A stretch of DNA of 45,821 bases. Origin: Hyphomicrobiales bacterium. Its GTDB lineage: Bacteria; Pseudomonadota; Alphaproteobacteria; Rhizobiales; JACESI01. The DNA is taken from positions 1 through 45,821 of the forward strand of contig JBDWKL010000032.1 in assembly GCA_039973685.1 (NCBI GenBank). Reading direction: 5' to 3'. Both the position numbers and the translations under genes were made by a program. Below are positions 1 to 9,286 of this stretch, in pieces. The notes beneath the pieces are model-generated. The model did no database searches and was not told where the DNA came from. It saw only the letters and a program-made list of their open reading frames with translations. How positions within the stretch are numbered: position 1 is the stretch's first letter; the number at the start of each line of letters is the position of its first letter.

Positions 1-2
1 CG

Positions 3-36
3 CCCAAGTAATTCCATGTTATTCCATATATTCCCA
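3..36 (-). promoter_or_regulatory. Array of four MraZ-type boxes upstream of mraZ
   Basis: Four boxes recur at exactly 10-base intervals: CCCA at 3-6, TCCA at 13-16, TCCA at 23-26 and CCCA at 33-36. Read on the - strand they are TGGG, TGGA, TGGA and TGGG, each followed by a variable spacer. MraZ is known to bind short direct TGGGN repeats, spaced one helical turn apart, in the promoter of its own operon, so autoregulation of the dcw operon is the natural reading. In E. coli the repeats lie on the coding strand; here they read on the other strand. The array may extend beyond the left edge. Confidence 0.6.
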
Positions 37-108
37 GAAATGCTGCGTAGGTCTTATTTCTCATTCAGATTTTGGGGTGTTGAGTTTTAACAGTGTGTTG
101 TGTGCGTA

Positions 109-555
109 ATGGAACGGTTTGTTTCCAATTTTACAAAGAAGGTTGACGGGAAGGGGCGCGTGTCTGTGCCGCCGCAGTTCCGTACAATTTTACAGCGTTC
201 AGGGGATGATCAAATTTACGCGCAACTTTCATTAGAAACGCATTCAGTGATAGCCGGAGGGGCTTCCCTTTTGGCGCAGCTGGAGGCACGGCTTGAGAAG
301 ATGGATCCCTTCTCGCCGGAATATGATGATTGGGCGACCCATATTTATGCAGACAATCATGCGCTTAAAATTGACGGCGATGGCCGGATTATTTTGACGG
401 ATGAAATTGTTGAGCATGCAAAAATTAAAGGTGAGGTGACGTTTGCTGGTCGTGGCGCGTCTTTCCATCTTTGGCAGCCAGAAGCTTTTGAAGAATACAT
501 GGGCGGCGTTCGTTCGCGCATCCGCGATGTGCGGGCTGGAGGGCAGCTTTCGTGA
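109..555 (+). CDS. mraZ: Transcriptional regulator MraZ
   Basis: MraZ is a DNA-binding regulator of the division/cell wall operon that forms ring-shaped oligomers and recognises TGGG-type repeats in its own promoter. The 148-aa protein has the two expected AbrB-like halves, each with the DxxxR signature: D13/R17 in DGKGRVSVP near the N-terminus and D89/R93 in DGDGRIILT in the second half. The ATG at 109 is preferred over an in-frame GTG three codons earlier, because family members begin M-[DE]-RFVSNF. No strong Shine-Dalgarno sequence is visible. It is the first gene of the cluster and its stop overlaps the rsmH start (GTGA), which suggests translational coupling. Length is normal. Confidence 0.95.
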   Translation: MERFVSNFTKKVDGKGRVSVPPQFRTILQRSGDDQIYAQLSLETHSVIAGGASLLAQLEARLEKMDPFSPEYDDWATHIYADNHALKIDGDGRIILTDEIVEHAKIKGEVTFAGRGASFHLWQPEAFEEYMGGVRSRIRDVRAGGQLS

Positions 556-1556
556 GTAGTGAGTTGCCGCATATTCCTGTGATGCTTGATGAAGTTGTTG
601 CTTATCTCAAAGAGGTTGGCGATCTCAAAGGCTTGCGGATTGTTGACGGCACTTTTGGTAATGGTGGCTATACCCGCGCTTTGCTCGATGCGGGTGCTGA
701 GGTGATTGCGATTGATCGTGATCCTAATGCGATTGCGGCAGGTCAAGCGCTTGTGGCTGAGAGCGAAGGTCGGTTGACCTTGGTTGAGGGGCGCTTCGGT
801 GATCTTGATCAGCATGTGCGTGATCTTGGTTTTGATCATGTTGATGGTGTGGTGCTTGATGTTGGCGTTTCTTCCATGCAGCTTGATCAGGCAGAGCGTG
901 GCTTTTCGTTCCGCGAAGATGGGCCGCTTGATATGCGCATGGAGCAGGCAGGCCTCAGTGCTGCTGATGTGGTGAACACGTTTTCAAAATCAGATTTGCA
1001 GCGCGTGATTAGCGTGCTGGGTGAAGAGAAGAAGGCGGGCTATGTGGCGCACGCGATTGTAACAGCGCGCGAAGAAGCGCCGATTGATACAACCGCGAAG
1101 CTTGCAGCCATTGCAGAGCACGCAGTTGGTAAGCGCCATGATGATAAAATCCATCCAGCAACGCGCACCTTCCAAGCGCTCAGAATTTTCGTAAACCGTG
1201 AACTTCAAGAACTTGCCCGTGCGCTTATGGCGGCAGAGGCGATCTTGGGTGAGGGCGGTAGTTTGGTCGTTGTGGCGTTTCATTCGCTGGAAGACCGGAT
1301 TGTTAAAAAGTTTTTGGCTGATCGCAGTCGTGTGTCTGGTGGCGGCTCTCGTCATTTGCCAGCGGTGGAAGTGGATGCGCCGACATTCTCGCTTTCCAAT
1401 CGCCGTGTTCACACGCCGTCTCCCGATGAAATTTCTCGTAATGCTCGTGCGCGCTCTGCCAAGTTGCGCGCTGCCATTCGTCTTGATGGCGCATCGCGCC
1501 CGCTTGATATGGCGGCGGTCGGTGTTGCGCCACTTTCACAATATTCGCTCTTGTAA
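552..1556 (+). CDS. rsmH: 16S rRNA (cytosine(1402)-N(4))-methyltransferase RsmH
   Basis: RsmH (formerly MraW) uses S-adenosylmethionine to methylate N4 of C1402 in the ribosomal P site, in the cytoplasm. The 334-aa sequence shows the SAM-binding motif DGTFGNGGYT at residues 32-41, the acidic AIDRD strand end near residues 53-57, the VDGVVLDVGVSSMQLD segment, and a C-terminal VVVAFHSLEDRIVK block, all typical of this family. The start is GTG, set by the 4-base overlap with the mraZ stop. It is the second gene of the dcw cluster in most bacteria, as here. Confidence 0.96.
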   Translation: MSSELPHIPVMLDEVVAYLKEVGDLKGLRIVDGTFGNGGYTRALLDAGAEVIAIDRDPNAIAAGQALVAESEGRLTLVEGRFGDLDQHVRDLGFDHVDGVVLDVGVSSMQLDQAERGFSFREDGPLDMRMEQAGLSAADVVNTFSKSDLQRVISVLGEEKKAGYVAHAIVTAREEAPIDTTAKLAAIAEHAVGKRHDDKIHPATRTFQALRIFVNRELQELARALMAAEAILGEGGSLVVVAFHSLEDRIVKKFLADRSRVSGGGSRHLPAVEVDAPTFSLSNRRVHTPSPDEISRNARARSAKLRAAIRLDGASRPLDMAAVGVAPLSQYSLL

Positions 1557-1567
1557 GGGGTTGTTTG

Positions 1568-1927
1568 ATGCGTCGTTTGTTGAATTTAGTTTTGGTTGGG
1601 TTGATGGTTGCAGGTGCCGCCTACACCTTTGAAATTAAGCGCCGTGCAGAAGGTGCTGCGGAAAAGGTCGTGAAAATTGAGCGACAAATATCGCGGGAAA
1701 AAGAGACAATCGAAGTGCTTGAAGCAAGCGTCAGTGTTTTGACCCAGCCTGCACTTTTGCAAGAACTAACCGAGCGCCATGCAAATGAGTTGCAGCTTGA
1801 GCCGCTCAAGGTTGATCAGGTGATTTCTCTCCAAGAACTGCCAAGCCGCCCGCTTGATCTCAGTCCCTTCCAAAAAGATGATCAGCTTGGCGGTTACGCC
1901 GGCGGTACTGACACGAATATTCAATAA
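1568..1927 (+). CDS. ftsL: Cell division protein FtsL
   Basis: FtsL is a small bitopic membrane protein that joins FtsB and FtsQ and activates the FtsW-FtsI septal synthase. The 119-aa product has a short cytoplasmic tail, one membrane helix (about residues 4-20) and a periplasmic helical segment rich in Glu/Lys (about 22-80), as expected for the coiled coil with FtsB. The sequence of the family is poorly conserved, so the call rests on topology plus its fixed position between rsmH and ftsI. An AAGGGG Shine-Dalgarno lies about 8 bases before the ATG, which is preferred over the TTG one codon upstream. Confidence 0.85.
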   Translation: MRRLLNLVLVGLMVAGAAYTFEIKRRAEGAAEKVVKIERQISREKETIEVLEASVSVLTQPALLQELTERHANELQLEPLKVDQVISLQELPSRPLDLSPFQKDDQLGGYAGGTDTNIQ

Positions 1928-1969
1928 ACCTCACAACGAAGTCGCCAGACCGTAATCGGAAACAATTAG

Positions 1970-3709
1970 ATGCAAACGCCAGGAACAATATTCAGAGAAC
2001 ATTTTGCGCAAAAAGCCGCAGCCAATGGTTCGATTGAAATTGATGGAGCTAAGAAACAACGACGCGATCTGACGAAGACGCGGATTGTGTTGGTCGCATT
2101 TGTGTTTTTCGCAGTTTATGGTTTGATCGCTGCACGCCTGACTACTCTTGCTATTGCAAGCTCCAATAACGTGGAAGTAGCCGCAAAAATCGCCGATAAT
2201 AAACTGATGATTGCTCGTCCTGATTTGGTGGACCGCAACGGCGATGTGCTGGCGAAGGATCTCAACACTTATTCTCTTCATGCCAACCCGCAGAAGATTA
2301 TTTATCCAGAAGAAGCGCTGGATAAGCTGGCGACAATCCTGCCAGACCTTAATCGCAAGAAATTACTGCGCCGCTTGCGCGGTAAGGGCAAGTTTGTTTG
2401 GATTAAACGGGAATTGACGCCATCTCAACGGGCGCAAATTTTTGATCTTGGTATTCCAGGTCTCCAGTTTGATCGTGAAACGCGCCGTTTTTATCCAGGT
2501 GGCCCAACAGCGTCTCATCTGGTTGGCTATGTTGATATTGATAATCAAGGGATCGCAGGGTTTGAGAAATTCGTTGACGATCATTGGTTGAATGATCTGC
2601 GCGCCGTCGGCTTTGGTTCAAACGAACGTATGGAGCCCGTAGCTCTCTCTATTGATATGCGGGCGCAGCACGTGGTTCGCGATGAACTTACAAAAGCGAT
2701 GAAAAAGTATAGAGCTGTCGCGGCGATCGGTATCATCATGGACGCGAATACTGGCGAAGTTGTCGCTATGTCATCGTTGCCAGATTATGATCCGAATAAT
2801 TTGCAGAAGACATTTTCAAAAGACGCCTTAAACCGTGCAACGGCTGGCGTTTTTGAAATGGGTTCGACCTTTAAGGCGATCACCACTGCGATGGCTTTGG
2901 ATAGCGGCAAAGTGTCGATGCATGATCGTTTTGATGCAAGAAGGCCTATCCAGCACGGACGTTTTAAAATCCGAGATTTCCATGCGAAGAGACGCATTTT
3001 GAGCGTGCCGGAAGTATTTATTTATTCTTCAAACATCGGCACGGCAAAAATGGCGCAAGCTGTTGGAACTAAGGGACATAAAAAGTTCTTAGAGCGTCTT
3101 GGGCTCTTAACTCCCGCATCCCACGAATTGCCAGAAATTGGGAAACCGCAGTCACCGAAAAAATGGAAGACTTTGTCGTCGATGACAATTTCTTTCGGCC
3201 ACGGTATTTCAGTGACACCGTTGCAAACATTGTCTGCAGCAGCAGCTTTGCTCAATGGTGGAAAGCTCATCCCACCAACATTCCGTCCTCGTTCTGTTGA
3301 GGAAGCAAATGAGGTTGCAACCCGAGTTGTGTCTGAAGAAACAAGCCATAATATGCGCTACCTTTTCCGCTTGAACGTCGAAAAAGGTTCTGGCCGTCGC
3401 GCTGAAGTTGAGGGCTATGCCGTTGGTGGTAAAACGGGCACTGCTGAGAAGGTCGTGAACGGGCGCTATTCATCGAGCAAGAAATTGAATTCATTCCTTT
3501 CAGCTTTCCCGATTAATGATCCGCGTTATGTGATGCTGGTAATGGTCGATGAACCGAAACCGTCAGAAGGGCAAAAGTCTGCAACGGCTGGTTTGAACGC
3601 TGCACCAACAACGGCGGCAATCATTCGACGTGTAGCGACGACATTAGGTGTTACTCCGCGCTTGCCAGATGATATCCCGGTATTAACAGAAATTGACTAC
3701 CGCAATTAG
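1970..3709 (+). CDS. ftsI: Septal peptidoglycan transpeptidase FtsI (PBP3)
   Basis: FtsI is the class B penicillin-binding protein that cross-links septal peptidoglycan with FtsW. The 579-aa sequence has a cytoplasmic tail, one N-terminal membrane helix (about 39-61), a pedestal domain, and a transpeptidase domain with all three catalytic motifs: S299-T-F-K302 (active-site Ser), S353-S-N355, and K488-T-G490. Length is typical for alphaproteobacterial PBP3. The ATG has only weak Shine-Dalgarno pairing and lies 42 bases after ftsL, so it is probably in the same transcript. It would be the target of beta-lactams that inhibit PBP3. Confidence 0.96.
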   Translation: MQTPGTIFREHFAQKAAANGSIEIDGAKKQRRDLTKTRIVLVAFVFFAVYGLIAARLTTLAIASSNNVEVAAKIADNKLMIARPDLVDRNGDVLAKDLNTYSLHANPQKIIYPEEALDKLATILPDLNRKKLLRRLRGKGKFVWIKRELTPSQRAQIFDLGIPGLQFDRETRRFYPGGPTASHLVGYVDIDNQGIAGFEKFVDDHWLNDLRAVGFGSNERMEPVALSIDMRAQHVVRDELTKAMKKYRAVAAIGIIMDANTGEVVAMSSLPDYDPNNLQKTFSKDALNRATAGVFEMGSTFKAITTAMALDSGKVSMHDRFDARRPIQHGRFKIRDFHAKRRILSVPEVFIYSSNIGTAKMAQAVGTKGHKKFLERLGLLTPASHELPEIGKPQSPKKWKTLSSMTISFGHGISVTPLQTLSAAAALLNGGKLIPPTFRPRSVEEANEVATRVVSEETSHNMRYLFRLNVEKGSGRRAEVEGYAVGGKTGTAEKVVNGRYSSSKKLNSFLSAFPINDPRYVMLVMVDEPKPSEGQKSATAGLNAAPTTAAIIRRVATTLGVTPRLPDDIPVLTEIDYRN

Positions 3710-3787
3710 GGCTTTGCCCAAATTTCCTTGTGTTTGGGCCGAAAATCAGGCTTAGACGAAGACAGTATTGCACTAAGGGCGACCTTT

Positions 3788-5278
3788 ATGGCTGATGAAA
3801 AAAACAAGCAAATGGGGCAGGGCGTGGAACGCTCATTGAGTGCGCTCTTGTCGTCCGATGCCTCTCTCTCCAATGATGCAAAAAACATCCAAGTTAACGG
3901 CATAACGGCTGACAGTCGGCAGGTTGAACCTGGCTTTATCTTCGCAGCCCTTAAAGGCGTAAACCTTGATGGTACGCGGTTCGTTGGTCAAGCGATTGAA
4001 GCGGGCGCGGTTGCTATATTGGTTGATGAGGCTGTGTCGGTTGATGCGACAGTTCCGGTGATCGCAGTTTCAAACCCACGGCGCGAACTCGCTCAAATTG
4101 CATCGCGGCTTTATCCTGCTCAGCCAGAAGTAATTGCTGCTGTCACAGGAACGGCTGGCAAAACCTCAGTCGCGGCTTTCCTTCGTCAAATCTGGAAACA
4201 AGCAGGTTTTCAAGCAGCCAGTGTTGGTACAGTTGGTGTGGTGAGCGACGTTGAAAATGTCTATGGCAGTTTGACCACGCCTGACCCTGTGGCTTTGCAC
4301 AAAACAATTGATCGCTTGGCAAACGCGGGCGTCACCCATTTGGCGATCGAGGCGTCCAGTCACGGCATTGATCAGTATCGCTTGGATGGGGTGAAAATTT
4401 CAACGGGCGGTTTTACTAACCTAGGTCGCGATCACATGGATTATCACCCAACGGTTGAGGAATATTTCGACGCGAAAATGGGTCTGGTTGAACGCCTTTT
4501 GCCAAAAGGCGCTGACTTTGTGGTTGAGCCTGAAAGCCCTTTCGGTGACCAAGCGGCTGCGCGGGCGAGTGCTTCTCATTTGAACGTTTTAAGCGTTGGT
4601 GAAAATGCGAGCAGTATTGAGCTTGTAAATTTAGAACGCGCAGGCTTTGCCCAAAAGATGACACTTAAATTTGGTGACGAGGCGCACGATGTGCTTTTGC
4701 CGCTCGTTGGTCGCTTCCAAGTTTCCAACGCGCTTATTGCGGCTGGTATGGCCTATTCAACGGGCGTCTCTGCTGATGTCATCGTTGAAGCTCTTGCTGG
4801 GCTGAAGGGTGAATCCGGTCGGCTAGAATATGTTGGTGAGACGAGTGCTGGTGCTTTGGTGTTTATTGATTACGCGCACAAAGTTGAAGCGCTTGAAAAT
4901 GTGCTTGAAGCCCTTCGTCCCTACGCTGACAACAATCTGACTTGCGTGTTTGGCTGTGGTGGGGATCGTGATCACGGCAAGCGTGCTTTGATGGGTGAAA
5001 TCTCTGCAAAGTTTGCTGACAAGACCATCGTTACCGATGATAACCCGCGTAGTGAAGACCCTAAGTTAGTCCGCGCTATGATTATGGACGCCGTACCTGA
5101 GGCGCTGGAAATTGGAGATCGCGAACAGGCGATTTTCTCAGCGATTGAGCAGGCAGAAGCAGGCGACGTGATTGTGATTGCTGGCAAGGGCCACGAAACT
5201 GGTCAAATTATCAAAGATAAAACACTCCCCTTTAGCGATCACGAAGTGGTTGCGCGTGCTTTAAGTGCAAACGCTTAA
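3788..5278 (+). CDS. murE: UDP-MurNAc-tripeptide synthetase MurE (meso-DAP adding)
   Basis: MurE adds the third peptide residue to UDP-MurNAc-L-Ala-D-Glu, using ATP, in the cytoplasm. The DNPR motif at residues 418-421 (in DDNPRSEDP) is the known signature for meso-diaminopimelate rather than lysine. The ATP loop reads GTAGKTS with K125; the usual Asn of GTNGKTS is Ala here, a position that varies in this class. The central ATPase and C-terminal ligase domains are complete in 496 aa. The ATG at 3788 follows an AAGGG sequence about 8 bases away, better than the in-frame TTG 20 codons upstream. The gap to ftsI is 78 bases. Confidence 0.95.
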   Translation: MADEKNKQMGQGVERSLSALLSSDASLSNDAKNIQVNGITADSRQVEPGFIFAALKGVNLDGTRFVGQAIEAGAVAILVDEAVSVDATVPVIAVSNPRRELAQIASRLYPAQPEVIAAVTGTAGKTSVAAFLRQIWKQAGFQAASVGTVGVVSDVENVYGSLTTPDPVALHKTIDRLANAGVTHLAIEASSHGIDQYRLDGVKISTGGFTNLGRDHMDYHPTVEEYFDAKMGLVERLLPKGADFVVEPESPFGDQAAARASASHLNVLSVGENASSIELVNLERAGFAQKMTLKFGDEAHDVLLPLVGRFQVSNALIAAGMAYSTGVSADVIVEALAGLKGESGRLEYVGETSAGALVFIDYAHKVEALENVLEALRPYADNNLTCVFGCGGDRDHGKRALMGEISAKFADKTIVTDDNPRSEDPKLVRAMIMDAVPEALEIGDREQAIFSAIEQAEAGDVIVIAGKGHETGQIIKDKTLPFSDHEVVARALSANA

Positions 5279-5298
5279 ATATCCAAGTGAAACGAGAA

Positions 5299-6735
5299 AT
5301 GACTGAGCAAATGGCTTTAACAAATTTATGGACAAGTGGCGATGCAGCAAAGGCCATGAAGGCTGAATTTGCAGGCCCAACCGATCAGCGCATCGGTTCT
5401 GTCTCCATAGATAGCCGCACAGTTGACAATGATGCCATCTTCTTCGCGATCAAAGGTGACCGTTTTGATGGTCATGCCTTCGTTGAAAAGGCGCTCGCAG
5501 AAGGCGCGGCATTTGCCGTGGTTGCGAAAGACAAGCTTTCCGAACTTTCAGTAGACCTGTCTCGTGTCATGGTTGTTGATGATGTGCTGGTTGGAATGGA
5601 AGACCTCGGTCGCGCTGCTCGCGCACGACACGCGGGCAAAGTGATTGCGATTACCGGGAGTGTTGGCAAAACTGGCTCTAAAGAAATGCTGCGCCATGTG
5701 TTTTCTGCCAATGGTAAAACCCATGCTTCGGTTGCCTCGTTCAACAATCATTGGGGCGTGCCGTTGACGCTGTCACGGACGCCTTTTGATGTTGATTTTG
5801 GCATTTATGAAATTGGCATGAACCATCCTGGCGAGATTATTCCGCTGGTTGATATGGTGCAACCTGATGTTGCGATTATCACCACGGTTGAACCAGTTCA
5901 CTTGGAGTTCTTTGAGAACGAGCAAGAGATTGCACGCGCCAAGGCAGAGATATTTACAGGCATCGCGTCGGGTGGAACGGCGGTTCTTAATTTGGACAAT
6001 CGGCATTTTGAGTTTTTAAATCATCTCGCCACTGAGCATGGCCTGAACATCGCAACATTTGGCGAAGGTGACGGTGCTGATGTGCGGCTGATTAATGCTG
6101 AACTTGACGAAGAGGGCACGAATGTTCGTGCATCGGTGTTCGGTCACGAAGTCGCTTACCGACTAAGCCAACCGGGCCGTCATATCGTTCAAAATTCATT
6201 AGCCGTTTGTGCAGCTCTTCATCTCACAGGCGCTGATCTTGAAAAAGGTCTGTCGACGCTCGCAACCATCGAGGCTGGGCGTGGTCGAGGTGCGCGGCTT
6301 GAGCTTGATGTGGATGGTGGGACCATCACTATTCTCGATGAAAGTTATAACGCCAATCCTGCTTCTATGAGAGCGGCAATTGGCTTGCTTGGTGCGGCAC
6401 AATGTGGCCAAGATGGTCGCCGTATTGCTGTGCTTGGTGATATGCTGGAGCTTGGCGAAGAGAGCGATGCGCTACACGCTGGACTGTTTGACGCACTTGA
6501 GGCTGCAAATATAGACCTTGCATTCCTCAGTGGACCGCATATGAAAGCGCTTTACGATGCAATTCCTGCAAAAATGCGGGGGAAATATGCTGCAACGTCC
6601 GATAGTCTTGAGGAAAGATTGCTCGATACGGTTGCAAAAGGGGACGTGCTTATGGTCAAAGGGTCATTAGGGAGTCGAATGGGGCCGATTGTTGACAAGT
6701 TGACCGCCCGATTCCCAGCCAGTTCACGCTCCTAG
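5299..6735 (+). CDS. murF: UDP-MurNAc-tripeptide:D-Ala-D-Ala ligase MurF
   Basis: MurF attaches the D-Ala-D-Ala dipeptide to UDP-MurNAc-tripeptide, giving the cytoplasmic pentapeptide precursor. The N-terminal domain (about 1-105) carries the substrate-binding DSRTV segment, the ATP loop reads [13 protein letters not shown] with K124, and the central domain has [10 protein letters not shown] and [11 protein letters not shown], both typical of MurF. The ATP loop ends KTG where many relatives have KTS or KTT. The start is uncertain: GTG at 5287, ATG at 5299 and ATG at 5311 are all in frame without a strong ribosome-binding site. The dipeptide substrate comes from Ddl, encoded after the cluster interruption. 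Confidence 0.94.
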   Translation: MTEQMALTNLWTSGDAAKAMKAEFAGPTDQRIGSVSIDSRTVDNDAIFFAIKGDRFDGHAFVEKALAEGAAFAVVAKDKLSELSVDLSRVMVVDDVLVGMEDLGRAARARHAGKVIAITGSVGKTGSKEMLRHVFSANGKTHASVASFNNHWGVPLTLSRTPFDVDFGIYEIGMNHPGEIIPLVDMVQPDVAIITTVEPVHLEFFENEQEIARAKAEIFTGIASGGTAVLNLDNRHFEFLNHLATEHGLNIATFGEGDGADVRLINAELDEEGTNVRASVFGHEVAYRLSQPGRHIVQNSLAVCAALHLTGADLEKGLSTLATIEAGRGRGARLELDVDGGTITILDESYNANPASMRAAIGLLGAAQCGQDGRRIAVLGDMLELGEESDALHAGLFDALEAANIDLAFLSGPHMKALYDAIPAKMRGKYAATSDSLEERLLDTVAKGDVLMVKGSLGSRMGPIVDKLTARFPASSRS

Positions 6736-6773
6736 TTCCTCGCGTTAAAATTCACACGAACTCAAAGAGTACG

Positions 6774-7859
6774 ATGCTTTTACTTCTTGCTGATCTAGCC
6801 GATTCAATTCCAGCGCTTAATGTATTTCGCTACATTACCTTCCGTGGTGGCTTGGCCACTGTAACGGCCATGCTGTTCATGTTTATCTTTGGTCCATCAA
6901 TGATCAAAATGCTTCGTGCAAGACAGGGCAAAGGCCAACCAATTCGCGAAGATGGCCCCGAAAGCCATATCATCGCGAAAGCAGGCACGCCTACGATGGG
7001 CGGGTTGATGATATTATCGAGCTTGTTTGTCTCTACCCTGCTATGGGCAGACTTAACCAATGTCTATGTGCAGATGGTGATGTTTGTGACACTGGGCTTT
7101 GGTGCGATTGGTTTTTATGATGATTATCTCAAGGTAAGCAGACAGAGCCACAAAGGTTTCCCGGGCAAGATACGTTTGGCTTTAGAGTTTGTGGTGGCCG
7201 GCCTTGCTTGTTGGTTCATCTCCACCAATACAGACCCTCAATATGCGACCAGCCTAACATTCCCATTCCTTAAAGATTTCATTTTGAACCTCGGCTATTT
7301 CTTCATTCCGTTTGCAGCCTTCGTCATCGTGGGCACAGGCAATGCGGTGAACCTAACAGATGGCTTGGATGGTCTTGCAATTGTGCCTGTTATGATCGCT
7401 ATGGGTTCATTCGGTTTCATTGCTTACCTTTCTGGTAACGCGGTGTTTGCGGATTATCTACAAATTCACAATGTGTCTGGTACGGGCGAACTTGCGATTA
7501 TTTGCGGTGCCATCATCGGTGCGGGTCTTGGCTTCCTTTGGTATAATGCCCCTCCTGCTGCGATCTTTATGGGCGACACAGGTTCTCTCGGTCTCGGTGG
7601 CGCGCTTGGTACGATTGCTGTTGCGACAAAGCATGAGATCGTTCTGGCGATTATCGGCGGATTGTTTGTGCTTGAGGCGATGTCCGTGATCATTCAGGTG
7701 ATCTCCTTTAAAACCACAGGCAAGCGCGTGTTCCGCATGGCGCCTATCCATCACCATTTTGAGAAAAAGGGTTGGACTGAGCCGCAAGTGGTTATCCGTT
7801 TCTGGATCATCGCTTTCATTCTTGCATTGATTGGTCTAACGACCCTGAAACTACGGTAA
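6774..7859 (+). CDS. mraY: Phospho-N-acetylmuramoyl-pentapeptide transferase MraY
   Basis: MraY transfers phospho-MurNAc-pentapeptide to undecaprenyl phosphate, making lipid I on the inner face of the cytoplasmic membrane. The 361-aa protein is strongly hydrophobic with about ten membrane helices. Cytoplasmic loops carry the family signatures: [18 protein letters not shown] with the Asp pair, [25 protein letters not shown], and the [13 protein letters not shown] histidine motif. All catalytic residues appear present. It lies 38 bases after murF and 6 bases before murD. Confidence 0.97.
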   Translation: MLLLLADLADSIPALNVFRYITFRGGLATVTAMLFMFIFGPSMIKMLRARQGKGQPIREDGPESHIIAKAGTPTMGGLMILSSLFVSTLLWADLTNVYVQMVMFVTLGFGAIGFYDDYLKVSRQSHKGFPGKIRLALEFVVAGLACWFISTNTDPQYATSLTFPFLKDFILNLGYFFIPFAAFVIVGTGNAVNLTDGLDGLAIVPVMIAMGSFGFIAYLSGNAVFADYLQIHNVSGTGELAIICGAIIGAGLGFLWYNAPPAAIFMGDTGSLGLGGALGTIAVATKHEIVLAIIGGLFVLEAMSVIIQVISFKTTGKRVFRMAPIHHHFEKKGWTEPQVVIRFWIIAFILALIGLTTLKLR

Positions 7860-7865
7860 GAACTG

Positions 7866-9233
7866 ATGATCCCTGTCACCCATATGCACGGAAAATCAGT
7901 TTTGGTGTTGGGGCTTGGCGGGTCTGGTCTGGCCACGGCTGAAGCGTTGAAAGCAGGTGGTGCGAATGTGCTGGCTTTTGATGACAATGAAGCGCAGGTC
8001 TTAAAGGCCCGCGCGGTTGGCATCGACTGCGAAGATCTTCGTGATGTGGATTTTGATGGCTTTGAAGCACTGGTGCTTTCTCCGGGCATACCACTCACTC
8101 ATCCAGAGCCTCATTGGAGTGTGAAGAAAGCGCAAGCAGCGGGTGTTGCTATTATCGGCGATGTTGAGCTGTTTAACCGCGAACGTCTTGCCGTCACGCC
8201 TAATTGCCCATTTATCGCGATTACAGGAACAAACGGGAAATCGACCACTACTGCGTTGCTTTCTCATATGTTGAGCGTTGCTGGCTATGACGTGCAAATG
8301 GGCGGAAACATTGGCCGCGCTGTCCTGACACTTGATCCACTGGCAACAGATAAATGCTACGTGGTCGAATGCTCTTCTTACCAAATTGACCTCGCGCCCA
8401 GCCTGAAGCCAAGCATCGGAGTTCACCTTAATATCAGCCCCGATCACATCGACCGCCACGGCACGGTGGAGCACTACGCAGATGTAAAAGCACGTCTTGT
8501 CGTGGGAGCAGACCATGCAGTTGTTGGCGTTGATGATCCGCTTTCAATTAAGATTGCAGATCAGTGTGATGCAAAGGGCGTTTCTCTCGCCCGCGTTTCT
8601 CTTAGCGGTGATGCGGCGGTTAGTGCTCGTGGCAGTGAAATCTTCAATGCCGATACGCCTGTCGCGAAGGTTGCCGGAATTACAAGCTTACGTGGAGAGC
8701 ATAATCTGCAAAACGCAGCCATTGCCTATGCCGTTTGCCATAAAATGGGGCTTGATGATACCACCATACAAAAGGGCTTGGACAGCTTTGGCGGATTACC
8801 GCACCGTTTAGAACAAGTGGCTGAGCGTGATGGCGTCTTTTTCGTCAATGACAGCAAAGCAACGAACGCGGATGCTGCTGCAAAAGCGCTCGCTAGTTTT
8901 GATAAAATCTATTGGATATTGGGCGGACTGCCAAAAGAGGGCGGTATACAAAGTCTTAACGAGTTCTTTCCTAAAATAGTTCATGCTTTCTTAATTGGAG
9001 AGGCCGCAGAAGCCTTTGGGCATACTTTGACAGGAATTGTGCCTTACTCAATGAGTGAGACGTTAGAAGTGGCGACGCGTGACGCGGTAGCAATGTCTGC
9101 TGCAAGGTCGGTAGAAGCAAATGAGACAGTGGCGGTGCTTCTCGCACCAGCCTGCGCAAGCTGGGATCAGTTTTCCAGTTTCGAGGCACGTGGAGATGCA
9201 TTTAAGTCTTCAGTGAAACTTGAATTGAACTAA
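7866..9233 (+). CDS. murD: UDP-MurNAc-L-alanine:D-glutamate ligase MurD
   Basis: MurD adds D-glutamate to UDP-MurNAc-L-Ala in the cytoplasm, the step before MurE. The N-terminal Rossmann-like domain opens with VLVLGLGGSG (UDP binding), the ATP loop is GTNGKSTTT with K125, and the central domain shows YVVECSSYQID and NISPDHIDRHG, standard MurD blocks. The C-terminal part contains FVNDSKATNADAA and the WILGG segment. Length (455 aa) is usual. It starts 6 bases after the mraY stop, so the two are probably co-translated. Confidence 0.96.
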   Translation: MIPVTHMHGKSVLVLGLGGSGLATAEALKAGGANVLAFDDNEAQVLKARAVGIDCEDLRDVDFDGFEALVLSPGIPLTHPEPHWSVKKAQAAGVAIIGDVELFNRERLAVTPNCPFIAITGTNGKSTTTALLSHMLSVAGYDVQMGGNIGRAVLTLDPLATDKCYVVECSSYQIDLAPSLKPSIGVHLNISPDHIDRHGTVEHYADVKARLVVGADHAVVGVDDPLSIKIADQCDAKGVSLARVSLSGDAAVSARGSEIFNADTPVAKVAGITSLRGEHNLQNAAIAYAVCHKMGLDDTTIQKGLDSFGGLPHRLEQVAERDGVFFVNDSKATNADAAAKALASFDKIYWILGGLPKEGGIQSLNEFFPKIVHAFLIGEAAEAFGHTLTGIVPYSMSETLEVATRDAVAMSAARSVEANETVAVLLAPACASWDQFSSFEARGDAFKSSVKLELN

Positions 9234-9286
9234 ATCTGCGAAGCAGATAACTGGAATATTGCGGCAAAGAATGGGGAGTGATGCAT

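Noticed and set aside
4148-4165. Defective ATP loop in MurE (GTAGKTS)
   Set aside because: The Asn position varies in alphaproteobacterial MurE, and the catalytic Lys, Thr and DNPR motif are intact.
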